Assembly (NCBI GenBank): GCA_015075745.1
Contig: JABTTW010000001.1
Coordinates: 2,604,001 to 2,668,000, forward strand
Direction: 5' to 3'
From: Planctomycetia bacterium
GTDB taxonomy: Bacteria > Planctomycetota > Phycisphaerae > UBA1845 > UTPLA1
Length of the DNA stretch: 64,000 nucleotides
The notes below the pieces were generated by a model, which saw only the letters and a list, made by a program, of their open reading frames with translations, was not told the origin of the DNA and searched no databases. Of this stretch, positions 20,939 through 30,381 are shown in pieces (position 1 is the stretch's first letter; each line of letters opens with the position of its first letter). Made by a program: the position numbers and the translations under genes.

Positions 20939-21026
20939 ATAGTATGCCCCGCGAATTCGTTCTAATATCTGTCGCCTGAGCCGAGCTGATAAGACATCGA
21001 CTCAACGTCGAGCAGGGGAGTCATCC

Positions 21027-22235
21027 ATGAAGTTGCATCATTGGACCTTTGGATCGCTCATTGTCGTCATGAGCCTTCCGGCGTTGGCCCGTGCCGACAC
21101 CCTCCCGGACGTTCAGGAGATTCTGGAAAAGGCCGACGCGAACACCAAGGCTCTGACCGCAGTGAGCTACGAGGCGGAGTATTTCGGAGAGGGTCATCCT
21201 GACGTCGTTAGTCGCGTGACCCGAGTTCGTGGAAAGGCGACTGCTTTGGAGGTCAAAAAGGATCTGGTCGGAAGCATATTTGGTTCGTCCGGCAATCAGA
21301 TGCGTTTTGAGGGCGAGTTCCAGATGCCGGGCACTGACGACTGGATTCCCTTTCAGGTCGCCACGGACGGTCGCAAGGTGACGCGCATTGATCCGGCGGG
21401 CATGTCGTTCACCACGGCAGCTCTGCCGAATGGGAGGAAGCTTCTGAATCCGGCTCAAAAAATACTGATGCTGGAGTATATCCACCCGAAACCGTTTAGT
21501 GATGAGTTGAACGCGATCAGCTCTGCAGTAGAGGGCGAAGCGGAAATCGACGGCTCAGATTGCTACGTAGTGTACGTGAAATATCAGGACCATTCCGAGT
21601 CGCGGTGGTTTTTCGGCAAAGAGGACTTTCTGCCTCGACGTGTGGAGCGGATTGTGCGCGGAGATGCCAAGGGCGCGGAAGTTCTTGTCGTGAAAAACCT
21701 GAACACGAACCCCGCCATCGAGAAGGCCACATTTCGGCTGTCCCCGCCCGAAGGATACATCGAGCGGAAATTCGACAACGAGGAGGAAGCGTCTGCGGCT
21801 GAGCAATTGTTGCCGATCGGTTCGACAGCGCCGGATTTTGAGTTGAAGACGCCGGAAGGCAAATCGGTCAGACTGAAGAGCCTTCGTGGAAATGTCGTCG
21901 TACTCGATTTCTGGGCGACCTGGTGCGGACCCTGTAAGCAGGCCATGCCCGGTGTGCAGAAGCTTCAGGACCGTTACAAGGACAAGCCGGTGAAGGTCAT
22001 CGGGATCAGTTGCTGGGAGCGCAAGACGGCAGACCCCGATCAATACATGAAGGACAAGGGCTACACATACGGCCTCCTGCTGGGCGGCAACGAAGTGGCC
22101 GACCTCTACAAATTGGACGGCCTTCCGACTTTCTACGTCATCAACTCCGCCGGCAAGGTTGTCTATGCCTCCACCGGTTTCCTCCGCGACAAGGAAGAGG
22201 AAATCTCCAAAATCATCGACAATTCGATCGAATAA
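21027..22235 (+). CDS. Exported TlpA-like thioredoxin with N-terminal LolA/DUF2092-like domain (paralogue)
   Basis: 402 residues with the same plan as the gene at 17948. Signal peptide ending LPALARA; beta-rich domain (VSYEAEYFGEGHPD, SRWFFGKEDFLPRRV); then a thioredoxin domain with WATWCGPCKQAMPG (Cys about 299 and 302) and DGLPTFYVINSAG. The shared order of domains shows an old duplication. Start ATG 21027 follows GGGGAG by 8 nt. The substrate is unknown. Confidence 0.88.
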   Translation: MKLHHWTFGSLIVVMSLPALARADTLPDVQEILEKADANTKALTAVSYEAEYFGEGHPDVVSRVTRVRGKATALEVKKDLVGSIFGSSGNQMRFEGEFQMPGTDDWIPFQVATDGRKVTRIDPAGMSFTTAALPNGRKLLNPAQKILMLEYIHPKPFSDELNAISSAVEGEAEIDGSDCYVVYVKYQDHSESRWFFGKEDFLPRRVERIVRGDAKGAEVLVVKNLNTNPAIEKATFRLSPPEGYIERKFDNEEEASAAEQLLPIGSTAPDFELKTPEGKSVRLKSLRGNVVVLDFWATWCGPCKQAMPGVQKLQDRYKDKPVKVIGISCWERKTADPDQYMKDKGYTYGLLLGGNEVADLYKLDGLPTFYVINSAGKVVYASTGFLRDKEEEISKIIDNSIE

Positions 22236-22393
22236 TCCCTGCCCTCGGTGATGGTTGGGGCAACCCTGCCTTTTCTAAGGCCCGACCAATAGTTCGTCGT
22301 GCAACGATCGAGGTCGCCGCCGTCTGCTGCGCCCGCTGCTTGGCGAACACGATCCGCCGACGCTAAACTTGCCCGTCCGAAGGAGTGCAGGCA

Positions 22394-23311
22394 TTGGCTA
22401 GGTTTGAATTCACCAAGATGCACGGGATCAGCAACGACTATGTTTATGTCGATTGCTTCAGGCAATCGCTGAACGGAGTCGATGTTCCCGCCCTGTCTCG
22501 CCGGATCAGCGATCGTCACCGGGGAATCGGTTCCGACGGATTGATTCTCATCACGCCGCCGTCGAAGGACGTCGCCGCTGACGCGCGTATGGAAATGTAC
22601 AACGCGGACGGCTCTCGCGGGAAGATGTGCGGCAATGGCGTGCGCTGCGTGGCCAAGTACGCCGTGGATCACGGGTTGGCGGACGCCAAAGATGACAAAC
22701 TGCGCGTGGAGACCGATCGCGGCGTCCTGACGCTCGTCGTCCTCCGCGGGCCGGGCGGCAGGGTCGAGCGCGTTCGCGTGGACATGGGGCCCCCGATTCT
22801 TGAGGCCGCGGACATTCCCGTTGAATTTCCAAGGCATCACGCTGGACCGATCGTTCGCTATCCCCTGGGCAGGTACATTCCGCTGGGCCAGCCCGCCGCA
22901 TGGATGGAGGACTGCGGCTTCGAGCCTTTCATGACCTGTGTGTCGATGGGCAATCCACACATGGTGGTCTATTGCGGGAATGTCGCCGGCGTGCCGCTGC
23001 AGATGCTCGGGCCATTCTTCGAGCGGCAGAACATCTTCCCGGAGCGAATCAACGTCCACTTCGCCACGGCGCAGAGTCGAACCGAAGTGACGATGCGAAC
23101 GTGGGAACGGGGAAGCGGAATCACCCAGGCCTGCGGGACCGGGGCCTGCGCCGTACACGTTGCGGGCGTTCTTGAAGAGCGGTTGGACCGTTCGACAACG
23201 GTTCATCTGCCCGGCGGCGACCTGAGTTTGGAGTGGCCCAGGGGCGCCGAGTCCAGCGTCTTCATGACCGGTCCGGCGGAGGAAGTCTTCCAGGGGGTTT
23301 GGGAAGAATGA
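22394..23311 (+). CDS. dapF: Diaminopimelate epimerase
   Basis: Interconverts LL- and meso-diaminopimelate for lysine and peptidoglycan. The two active-site cysteines are in MCGNGVRC and QACGTGACA. Other family parts are FTKMHGISNDYVYVD, EMYNADGSRGKMC and SMGNPHMV. About 305 residues. I prefer the TTG at 22394 (MARFEFTKMHG) because AAGGAG ends 8 nt before it; a GTG at 22385 overlaps that ribosome site. The stop overlaps the ispF start as ATGA, so the two are translationally coupled. Confidence 0.93.
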   Translation: MARFEFTKMHGISNDYVYVDCFRQSLNGVDVPALSRRISDRHRGIGSDGLILITPPSKDVAADARMEMYNADGSRGKMCGNGVRCVAKYAVDHGLADAKDDKLRVETDRGVLTLVVLRGPGGRVERVRVDMGPPILEAADIPVEFPRHHAGPIVRYPLGRYIPLGQPAAWMEDCGFEPFMTCVSMGNPHMVVYCGNVAGVPLQMLGPFFERQNIFPERINVHFATAQSRTEVTMRTWERGSGITQACGTGACAVHVAGVLEERLDRSTTVHLPGGDLSLEWPRGAESSVFMTGPAEEVFQGVWEE

Positions 23312-23808
23312 CGACAGACTTAATCATTCATCGGATTGGGCTGGGCACCGACCTTCATCGCCTGGTTGCGGGCGGACCCTTGCGATTGGGCGGCGTCGAT
23401 ATCCCGTTTGAATACCAGGCGGCGGCGCACAGCGATGGTGACGTCGTTCTGCATGCGGTCACCGATGCACTGCTTGGCGCGGCAGGGCTGCCAGACATCG
23501 GCGAGCGGTACCCGGACAGCGATCCGGCGAACAAAGGGGCGGACAGTCGCAGGTTTATCGCCGAGGTACTTGGAGATCTTCGCCGTAGCGGGTTCGTCCC
23601 TGTGAATCTCGATATCGTGATTCAGGCCGAACGACCGAAGCTTTCGGCTCACAAGGCCTCCATTCGTGACTCGGTTGCCCAGCTTCTCGGCCTCTCGCCC
23701 GATCGTGTGGCGGTCAAGGCGAAGACCAACGAGGGCCTCGACGCCATCGGGCGAGGCGAGGCCGTCGGCTGCGTGGCCGTGGTTGGCCTCATGTCGATCT
23801 CTTGTTAG
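23308..23808 (+). CDS. ispF: 2-C-methyl-D-erythritol 2,4-cyclodiphosphate synthase
   Basis: MEP-pathway enzyme of isoprenoid synthesis, 166 residues. The metal site is in GLGTDLHRL (Asp, His) and AAHSDGDVVLHAVTDALLG. Next come DIGERYPDSDP (DIG loop) and, near the end, VKAKTNEGLDAIGRGE. The start overlaps the dapF stop by 4 bp. It lies 92 bp upstream of cysS, a common neighbour. Confidence 0.96.
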   Translation: MTTDLIIHRIGLGTDLHRLVAGGPLRLGGVDIPFEYQAAAHSDGDVVLHAVTDALLGAAGLPDIGERYPDSDPANKGADSRRFIAEVLGDLRRSGFVPVNLDIVIQAERPKLSAHKASIRDSVAQLLGLSPDRVAVKAKTNEGLDAIGRGEAVGCVAVVGLMSISC

Positions 23809-23900
23809 ATTAGCGTTCGGTCGAGGCGGGATGAAGCGGCGCGGCTCGCCTTCGCCGCTCTAAGTTCGCCGATCAGTTGTTACCCAGGTGACCCACAAAC

Positions 23901-25412
23901 ATGACGCTTCGCTTGTACAACACGTTATCCGGAGAAAAGGAAGTCTTCGAATCCGTCGAGCCCGGCAAGGTGGGCATCTACCTGTGCGGGCCGACGGTTT
24001 ACAAGCCCGCCCACATCGGACACGCGGTTGGTCCGGTGATTTTCGACGTCATAAAACGGTACTTGAGCTACAAGGGGTTCAAGGTTACCTGGGTCGTCAA
24101 CATAACGGATGTTGAGGACAAGCTGATCGCCGCATCGCGCGAGGCGGGTCGAACAGTGCCGGACCTCGCTCGGGAACTGGAACGCGAATATGTCGAGGCA
24201 ATGGCCCGACTCGGCGTTCGGGCGATCGATCACATGCCTCGCGCCAGCGAGCACATCGGCGAAATCATCGCTCACATCAAACGCCTGATGGGTAACGGCG
24301 TCGCCTACGAAGCGGGCGCTGACGTTTACTATGACGTGGCCAAGAATGCAGAGTACGGAAAGCTGAGCCACCGCAAGCCCGAGGAGCAGCATGCTGGTAC
24401 GCGTGAGGGACTCGTGCATTCCGGAAAGCGGAATCCGGGCGATTTCGCATTATGGAAAGGCGCCAAGCCGGATGAGCCTGCCGACGTGCAGTACGACTCC
24501 CCCTGGGGCAAGGGCCGACCCGGCTGGCACATCGAATGTTCGGCGATGGCGATGAAATATCTCGGCCAGACGTTTGATATCCACGGCGGTGGATTGGACC
24601 TGAAGTTCCCACACCACGAGAACGAAATCGCCCAGGCGGAGATGGACACGGGCAAGCCCTTTGCCCGGTATTGGCTGCATCACGGATTGACGCGATTCAA
24701 CACGAAGAAAATATCGAAGAGCGACGCGAGCTTTGAGCCGGTCATGGAGTCGCTTCAGTTGCGCAACCTGTTGGCGAAACACCCTCCGGAGTTGCTGCGA
24801 TTTCTCATTCTTCAATCGCAGTATCGCTCGCCGATTGATTTCTCCGAGGAGGCTTTGCGCGCCGCGAAGACCGCACTCGACACGTTCTATCGTTTGCTGG
24901 AGCGAATCGAGCGAACAACCGGCGTCGATCCGTACACCTTGAAGGTTTTGGCGGAGCAGGTGCGCGAACAGAATCCCCTGCCGGCCGCCGAAGACCTGAT
25001 TCAGGAAACCGTGCGTCAGCAGGTCCGATTTCTGGAGGCGATGGACGACGACATCAACACCGCCGGCGCGATCAGCGTTCTGTTCGAGTTGGCGGGCATT
25101 CTTAACCGCTTCCTGGACGCCTCGCGCCTGGAGACAAAGGAAGACGAGAAGTTGCGCAAGGCGGGGCAGGGCGCGGCGGGGACGTTCATGATGCTGGCGC
25201 GACTGCTCGGGCTCTTTATCGAGAAGCCGCGGGGCGAAGAGTTGGACTCGAAGGGCGATGCCGCGGGATTGCTCGATCTGATCATCGAAGTGCGAAAGAT
25301 GTCGCGCGACGCGAAGCAATTTCAGATCGCCGATCGGATTCGTGACAGATTGACGGAGCTGGGCTTTACGCTGGAAGACGGCCAGGATGGCACCCGATGG
25401 CGACGCGCCTGA
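23901..25412 (+). CDS. cysS: Cysteinyl-tRNA synthetase
   Basis: Charges tRNA-Cys. 503 residues. Class I HIGH motif in YKPAHIGHAVG (about residue 38). The zinc/cysteine-binding pocket has CGPTVY and GWHIECSAM. The second signature is KISKS (about 270), a variant of KMSKS, and the following LGN found in most members is replaced by DAS. A DALR-like helical domain and C-terminal tail follow. The 3' end overlaps the ruvC start by 16 bp. Confidence 0.95.
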   Translation: MTLRLYNTLSGEKEVFESVEPGKVGIYLCGPTVYKPAHIGHAVGPVIFDVIKRYLSYKGFKVTWVVNITDVEDKLIAASREAGRTVPDLARELEREYVEAMARLGVRAIDHMPRASEHIGEIIAHIKRLMGNGVAYEAGADVYYDVAKNAEYGKLSHRKPEEQHAGTREGLVHSGKRNPGDFALWKGAKPDEPADVQYDSPWGKGRPGWHIECSAMAMKYLGQTFDIHGGGLDLKFPHHENEIAQAEMDTGKPFARYWLHHGLTRFNTKKISKSDASFEPVMESLQLRNLLAKHPPELLRFLILQSQYRSPIDFSEEALRAAKTALDTFYRLLERIERTTGVDPYTLKVLAEQVREQNPLPAAEDLIQETVRQQVRFLEAMDDDINTAGAISVLFELAGILNRFLDASRLETKEDEKLRKAGQGAAGTFMMLARLLGLFIEKPRGEELDSKGDAAGLLDLIIEVRKMSRDAKQFQIADRIRDRLTELGFTLEDGQDGTRWRRA

Positions 25413-25984
25413 TCACCAGGCCTGTTAACCCGGCCCGATCTGATGATGCTGCGCTCGACGCCGCCTCAGCGGGGAAGCCCCCACTTCTGATTCTCGGAAT
25501 CGATCCCGGCCTGGAGCGCACGGGTTATGCCGTCCTGGAGCGTACGGACACGGTCCGCGACGCCGGCTTGATTCGCTCCAATCCACGGGCCTTACTCGCA
25601 TCGCGGCTGGGAGAGATCGCCGCGAGTCTCGACGAGGTCATCGACGAATGGCGACCGCAGCTCGTCGCCGTGGAGGAATTGTTCGCTCATTACAAACATC
25701 CACGCACGGCGATTCTGATGGGGCATGTTCGTGGGGTTGTGCTGCTCGCCGCGGCAAGGCGGGGTATTGGTGTTCTCGGGCTGCCGTCTACCCACATCAA
25801 GAAAGCGCTGACGGGAAACGGCCACGCTGGAAAAACGCAGGTGCAGCGTGCGATTCAGGCGACACTGAACCTGAAGCGTTTGCCGCAGCAGGCCGACGTC
25901 GCCGACGCACTGGCCATCGCGTGGTGCGCGGCGGTCACGAGTTTGAGACGCGACGACGGCTCGGCGGGGAGATCGCAACGATGA
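25397..25984 (+). CDS. ruvC: Holliday junction endonuclease RuvC
   Basis: Resolves Holliday junctions together with RuvAB. Catalytic acids: Asp36 in LGIDPGLERTG, Glu in VAVEELF, and the pair in QQADVADALAIAW. 195 residues, with about 29 more at the N-terminus than usual; I see no better internal start, so the extension may be real. It overlaps cysS by 16 bp, and its stop overlaps the ruvA ATG. Confidence 0.94.
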   Translation: MATRLITRPVNPARSDDAALDAASAGKPPLLILGIDPGLERTGYAVLERTDTVRDAGLIRSNPRALLASRLGEIAASLDEVIDEWRPQLVAVEELFAHYKHPRTAILMGHVRGVVLLAAARRGIGVLGLPSTHIKKALTGNGHAGKTQVQRAIQATLNLKRLPQQADVADALAIAWCAAVTSLRRDDGSAGRSQR

Positions 25985-26613
25985 TCGTGCGAATGCGCGG
26001 CCAGTTGAGCGAACTCGACGAGGTATCGGTCACCCTCGATCGCGACGGCATCTCCTACGAAGTCCTGGTCCCGGGCTATGCTGTGCCGGAACTTGCCGCG
26101 AGTCGCGGTCAGTCAATCACCCTGCACACAATTGAGTATCTGGAGGGAAGTTCCGCGGGGGGAAATCTGACGCCAAGACTGATCGGATTCCTTCACCCCG
26201 AGGACCGCGAGTTTTTCGAGACCTTTCTGACCGTCAAAGGCGTGGGCGTGCGAAAGGGACTGCGGGCACTCGCGGCTCCCGTGGCGAGGATCGCGGCCGA
26301 TATTGAGAATGGTGATGCCGTCGCCCTGGCACGGCTGCCGGGTATCGGGCGACGGATGGCGGATCAGATCGTCGCGGAGCTCCGCGGCAAGGTGAAGGCC
26401 CACGCCTTTGCGGCGGCAACGTCCCCGGCGGCCGCGATCTCTGGATACAGCGCCGAGCAGCGCGATGCGATCGAAGTTCTCGTGGCCTGGGGAGATTCGC
26501 GGGCCGACGCCCAAAAGTGGATTGCGCGGGCAGCGCAGCTCCATTCCGACTTGTCCACTCCCGAAGCCTGGGTGAAAGCGGCGTATCGAATCAAGAGCGG
26601 GGCGGAGGGGTAA
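25981..26613 (+). CDS. ruvA: Holliday junction DNA helicase subunit RuvA
   Basis: Tetrameric protein that binds the junction and recruits RuvB. 210 residues. OB-fold N-terminus (MIVRMRGQLSELDE). Helix-hairpin-helix pair: FLTVKGVGVRKGLRAL and LARLPGIGRRMADQIV. A linker and small C-terminal RuvB-binding domain follow. ATG 25981 overlaps the ruvC stop as ATGA. RuvA-type HhH usually reads GIGPKxA; here GVGVRKG and GIGRRMA are mild variants. Confidence 0.93.
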   Translation: MIVRMRGQLSELDEVSVTLDRDGISYEVLVPGYAVPELAASRGQSITLHTIEYLEGSSAGGNLTPRLIGFLHPEDREFFETFLTVKGVGVRKGLRALAAPVARIAADIENGDAVALARLPGIGRRMADQIVAELRGKVKAHAFAAATSPAAAISGYSAEQRDAIEVLVAWGDSRADAQKWIARAAQLHSDLSTPEAWVKAAYRIKSGAEG

Positions 26614-26619
26614 GTTCCG

Positions 26620-27687
26620 ATGAGCCGCGAACGAATGATGAGCAACGAGCCGGGTGACGCCCGCGAGGAGCAGTCCAATTGGGCCCTGCGACCACGCCGA
26701 CTGGATGAGTGCATCGGCCAGCGGCAGGTGATTGCCCAGCTTCGTATTGCCTTGGATGCAGCGAAAGGGCGACGCGAGCCGTTGGAGCACGTGCTTCTGG
26801 ATGGGCCGCCGGGTTTGGGAAAGACAACGCTGGCCTATGTCATCGCAGAGGAGATGCAGGTTGCCGATCGCATTCGCATCACCAGTGGTCCGGCGATCGT
26901 GAAGACGGCCGACCTGATGAGCGTCCTGACGAATCTCTCCGAAGGCGACATTCTGTTCATCGACGAGATTCACCGGCTCAACAAGGTCGTCGAAGAATTC
27001 CTGTATCCCGCGATGGAGGACTATCGCGTCGATTTCACGATTGAGGGCGGCATGTCCGGCCGGACGGTGAATTTCCAGCTCAAGCGTTTCACCCTGATCG
27101 GCGCGACCACACGGGCGGGAATGCTGACGGCGGCCATGCGCGATCGATTCGGCCTGCGGTATCACCTTGAGTTCTACGAACCGGACGACTTATTGGAGAT
27201 TGTGCGTCGCTCCGCGAAACGGCTGGAAATCCAGACCGATGAGGAATCGATGCGGATGCTGGCCGAGCGGTCACGGGGCACGCCGCGCGTGGCGAATCGG
27301 CTCCTGCGCCGCGTGCGCGACTACGCCCAGGTCCGCGCCGACGGAAAGCTGACGATCGGCGTCGTGGAGAAGGCGTTATCCATCGAGGAGATCGACGGCA
27401 TCGGCCTGGACCGGCTCGATCGCGCCTTTCTCGCCGCCCTCATCGACACCTATCGCGGCGGTCCCGCCGGCATCGAGGCCATCGCCGCGACAATGGGCCA
27501 GAGCCGCGACACGCTCGAGGATATGGTCGAGCCTTTTCTTCTGCAGAGGGGATTTGTCACCCGCACGCGCCAAGGCCGATGCGCCACGCACCGGGCATAT
27601 CAGCACCTCGGCCTGCCGCCGCCGGCCGATGCAACCAGCGCGGAGCCGAGCGATGCCGACGACGGGCTCTTTAGCGGTTCTGCTTAG
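26620..27687 (+). CDS. ruvB: Holliday junction DNA helicase subunit RuvB
   Basis: AAA+ motor of branch migration, 355 residues. RPRRLDECIGQ at the N-terminus; Walker A GPPGLGKTTLAYV; Walker B ILFIDEIHRLN; sensor region LIGATTRAGMLTAAMRDRFG; winged-helix C-terminus (EPFLLQRGFVTRTRQGR). It follows ruvA by 6 bp, completing ruvCAB. Its stop overlaps by 4 bp the stop of the convergent amidohydrolase gene. Confidence 0.97.
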   Translation: MSRERMMSNEPGDAREEQSNWALRPRRLDECIGQRQVIAQLRIALDAAKGRREPLEHVLLDGPPGLGKTTLAYVIAEEMQVADRIRITSGPAIVKTADLMSVLTNLSEGDILFIDEIHRLNKVVEEFLYPAMEDYRVDFTIEGGMSGRTVNFQLKRFTLIGATTRAGMLTAAMRDRFGLRYHLEFYEPDDLLEIVRRSAKRLEIQTDEESMRMLAERSRGTPRVANRLLRRVRDYAQVRADGKLTIGVVEKALSIEEIDGIGLDRLDRAFLAALIDTYRGGPAGIEAIAATMGQSRDTLEDMVEPFLLQRGFVTRTRQGRCATHRAYQHLGLPPPADATSAEPSDADDGLFSGSA

Positions 27688-28898
27688 CGCGCCGACTCGC
27701 TGACGATCTTGCCATTGATAACGACGCCGATGCAGTGCGTCGTGTATTCGAGCGGATCGCCGTCGAACAGCGCCACGTCAGCATCCTTGCCGGGCTCCAG
27801 AGTGCCGACACGATCGGCGATGCCGAGGATCTTCGCGGCATCGATGGTGATCATCGAGAGCGCATCGTTGAAAGAGTTTCCATTGGCTGCTGCGATTCCG
27901 GCCTCGAAGAGTACCACCCGCGTCTTGGGCACGTAAGATTCGTATCCGCTCTGGAGGGCCGTCGGGACGCCGGCCGCACGGAGCCTCGCCGCCGTTTCGA
28001 AGCTGATGTTCTCCGTTTCCCCTCGGCCGCTGCGCGCCATCGTCGGGTGAATGATTACCGGCACGCCGGCGGCCTTGATCTCGTCGAGAATCAGATATGC
28101 CTCCGCGGCCCCGTCGAGGACGAGCTTAAACCCGAACTCCTTCGCGACGCGAATCGCGGCCAGCATATCCGTAGTTCGATAGGCCGTGACCATGAGCGGC
28201 AGCTCGCCGGAAAGGACTCTTCCGAGCGTCTCAAGGCGCAGATCGCGATCGGGCCGCTTCTTCTCATCTTCCTCGCCCATCTTCTTCTGATAGGTCTGCG
28301 CCTTAAGTAACTCAGCACGCAGCATGGCCACGGCCTTGGACCGCGTGCCGGGGGACTTGGCATCTCCCCGCCCATCGACGCCAAGCCTTGCCGCGACCAT
28401 CGCCACCGGCTTGATGAGCGCCTCGTCGACCGTGTTGCCTGTGGTCTTCACGATCATCGTCTGACCGGAGACCAGCGCGCCGGGGGCGTGGCCGGTGTGA
28501 ATCGTAGTGATGCCGAAGCCGCGCAGCCATTCGATGAGGAGCTCGTTCGGGTTATAGCTGTCGATGGCGCGCAGCTCGGGCTGAATCGCGTCCGTTAGAT
28601 CGAGCTGATCCTGATCTTGGTCTTGATTCAAATAGCCGGTCAGGCCGACGACAGTGTGGGCGTCAATGAGGCCCGGCGTCACCACGGCGGCACTAAGCAC
28701 CCGCGCACCCTGTGGAACCGGGATCGAAGCGGCAGCGCCAACTCGGGTGATCTTGCCGTCTTCCACGATAACCACTCCGTCGCTGATCGCCGATCCGGCC
28801 ATCGTATGAACGGTCGTCCCGCGGATGACAAGGGTCTCTGCACTCGTCGTGGAGCAGATTGAAAACAACACCGCCGCGATGAGGGAAAATCTAATCAT
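27684..28898 (-). CDS. Exported amidohydrolase-like protein lacking the metal ligands
   Basis: 404 residues, signal peptide MIRFSLIAAVLFSICSTTSA. Composite beta-sandwich plus TIM-barrel plan as in imidazolonepropionase-like amidohydrolases (VVTPGLIDAH near 72-81; IADRVGTLEPGKDADVALFD near the end). The HxH motif reads HTV, and the positions that supply later His and Asp ligands in its neighbour read MVTAYRTTD, LVLDGAAEAY and ALQSGYES. It is therefore probably not a normal metal hydrolase. The start overlaps the upstream paralogue by 8 bp, suggesting coupled expression and perhaps a heteromer. Confidence 0.85.
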   Translation of the reverse strand: MIRFSLIAAVLFSICSTTSAETLVIRGTTVHTMAGSAISDGVVIVEDGKITRVGAAASIPVPQGARVLSAAVVTPGLIDAHTVVGLTGYLNQDQDQDQLDLTDAIQPELRAIDSYNPNELLIEWLRGFGITTIHTGHAPGALVSGQTMIVKTTGNTVDEALIKPVAMVAARLGVDGRGDAKSPGTRSKAVAMLRAELLKAQTYQKKMGEEDEKKRPDRDLRLETLGRVLSGELPLMVTAYRTTDMLAAIRVAKEFGFKLVLDGAAEAYLILDEIKAAGVPVIIHPTMARSGRGETENISFETAARLRAAGVPTALQSGYESYVPKTRVVLFEAGIAAANGNSFNDALSMITIDAAKILGIADRVGTLEPGKDADVALFDGDPLEYTTHCIGVVINGKIVSESAR

Positions 28899-30192
28899 TG
28901 TTCGGGCCCTCGAAGCAGCAGAAGTGCATGACCTGATCGTGTCCTGCGCCATACCCGCCGACGGCATAGAGTCGATCGGCCGGGTTCGCCAGGTCAAAGA
29001 CGCGAGTCCCCTCGACGTAGGTTTCGAGGACGTGTGTATAGACACTGAGCGGATCGCCGGAGAGAACAATGAAGTCCGCATCTTTCCCGGGCTCCAGCGA
29101 TCCGATGCGATGATCCAGTTCGAGCATTCTCGCGCCGGCGATGGTCAGGGCTTCCAGTGCCTTCTCGCGCGACATGCCGGCGCGGACACCGAGGGCCGCC
29201 ATGCGCAGGAAAAGCCGTGAGTCCGTGATGGGGTCATCCGTATGAAACGCGACCAATACGCCGGCCTTCTCAAGGATGGCGGCGGTCGTCATCACCAGAT
29301 TCGCCGCCTCAATCTTCCCGCCGGGGCTGTCAACAAGAATCACGGAACACGGCGCCTTCGCCGCCGCGATTTCATCCGCGACCTTCCACGCTTCGCTGAC
29401 GTGGTGGAGGACAACCTTGAAGCCGAACTCCTTCTGAAGCCGAAGCACGGTCATGATGTCGTCATTGCGATGGGTGTGATGATGGACGACGCGGCGACGC
29501 TCCAATACCTCGACCATCGCCTCCATCTCCAAATCGCGCTCAGGCATTTTCTCGGGGTCGTCCTTCGCGTCGGCGATTTTCTGACGATAAGCCTGCGCCT
29601 TGACGTACTTCTGTCGAACCAGCGCCGCAGACTTGGATCGTGTCCCGGGAAACGGTGGGCCCTTCTGCGAATTCGTGCCGTTGGCCATCTTCATGCCGCC
29701 GAGGATTTGCCCCTGGGCGTCACGGATGGCCAAGTCCTCGATGGTGTGACCGTCTTTGTCCTTGACGTAAATCGTCTGTCCGGAAAGCAGATGCCCCGAC
29801 CCGGGCATGATGTTCATCGTCGTCAGGCCGCCTGCCTGGGCCTTCTGAAAGCCGGAGTCGCGAACATTGATCGAATCGAGCACGCGTACGTCGGGCTGAA
29901 TCGGCGCGCTCGAATCGCCGCCCCAGCCGCCGCCGACGTGGCTGTGCGTGTCAATGAGGCCGGGCATGATGACCTTGCCTCGAACGTCGATGCGCTCGGC
30001 GTCATCGGGTATGCGCGTTGCACCAGCGGCGCCGACAGCAACGATCTTGCCGTCCTCAATAATGAGAACGCTGTTCTCGATCTCCGGTGCGCCGATCGGA
30101 ATCAGCGTGGCGCCGATGAACGCTTGAGTCGCCGCCCGAACCTCGCCTGCAACGCAGCAGAAAATCAGCCAAAAAGCGATGATGCTTCGCAC
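28891..30192 (-). CDS. Exported amidohydrolase (imidazolonepropionase-like)
   Basis: 433 residues with signal peptide ending AGEVRA. The metal motif HSH is at 83-85 (GLIDTHSHVGG). Further likely ligands are in VVHHHTHRND, VVLHHVSEAWK and VAFHTDDP. The C-terminal LEPGKDADFIVLSGDPL closes the beta-sandwich. The substrate is unknown; exported members of this group cleave peptides or cyclic amides. It is first in a two-gene unit with the ligand-free paralogue downstream. Confidence 0.88.
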   Translation of the reverse strand: MRSIIAFWLIFCCVAGEVRAATQAFIGATLIPIGAPEIENSVLIIEDGKIVAVGAAGATRIPDDAERIDVRGKVIMPGLIDTHSHVGGGWGGDSSAPIQPDVRVLDSINVRDSGFQKAQAGGLTTMNIMPGSGHLLSGQTIYVKDKDGHTIEDLAIRDAQGQILGGMKMANGTNSQKGPPFPGTRSKSAALVRQKYVKAQAYRQKIADAKDDPEKMPERDLEMEAMVEVLERRRVVHHHTHRNDDIMTVLRLQKEFGFKVVLHHVSEAWKVADEIAAAKAPCSVILVDSPGGKIEAANLVMTTAAILEKAGVLVAFHTDDPITDSRLFLRMAALGVRAGMSREKALEALTIAGARMLELDHRIGSLEPGKDADFIVLSGDPLSVYTHVLETYVEGTRVFDLANPADRLYAVGGYGAGHDQVMHFCCFEGPNND

Positions 30193-30381
30193 GGTTTCCC
30201 TCTCCTCCCACGGTGTGATACGCAGAGAATCTGGTTCGCGATCTCCCCTCGGGCCAATGAACCCATCTTAGCGGAACCGAGGGAATGATTCATAGATGGG
30301 CGAATGTGCGCTCGGCACAACAGGTCCGAGAAACCCGTCAGACCGCGCGCGTGCTTAGCGACTGGTTCTCGAATGCTGCGA

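Noticed and set aside
22163..23206. 347-codon minus-strand frame opposite dapF
   Set aside because: Shadow of dapF; no domain or ribosome site.
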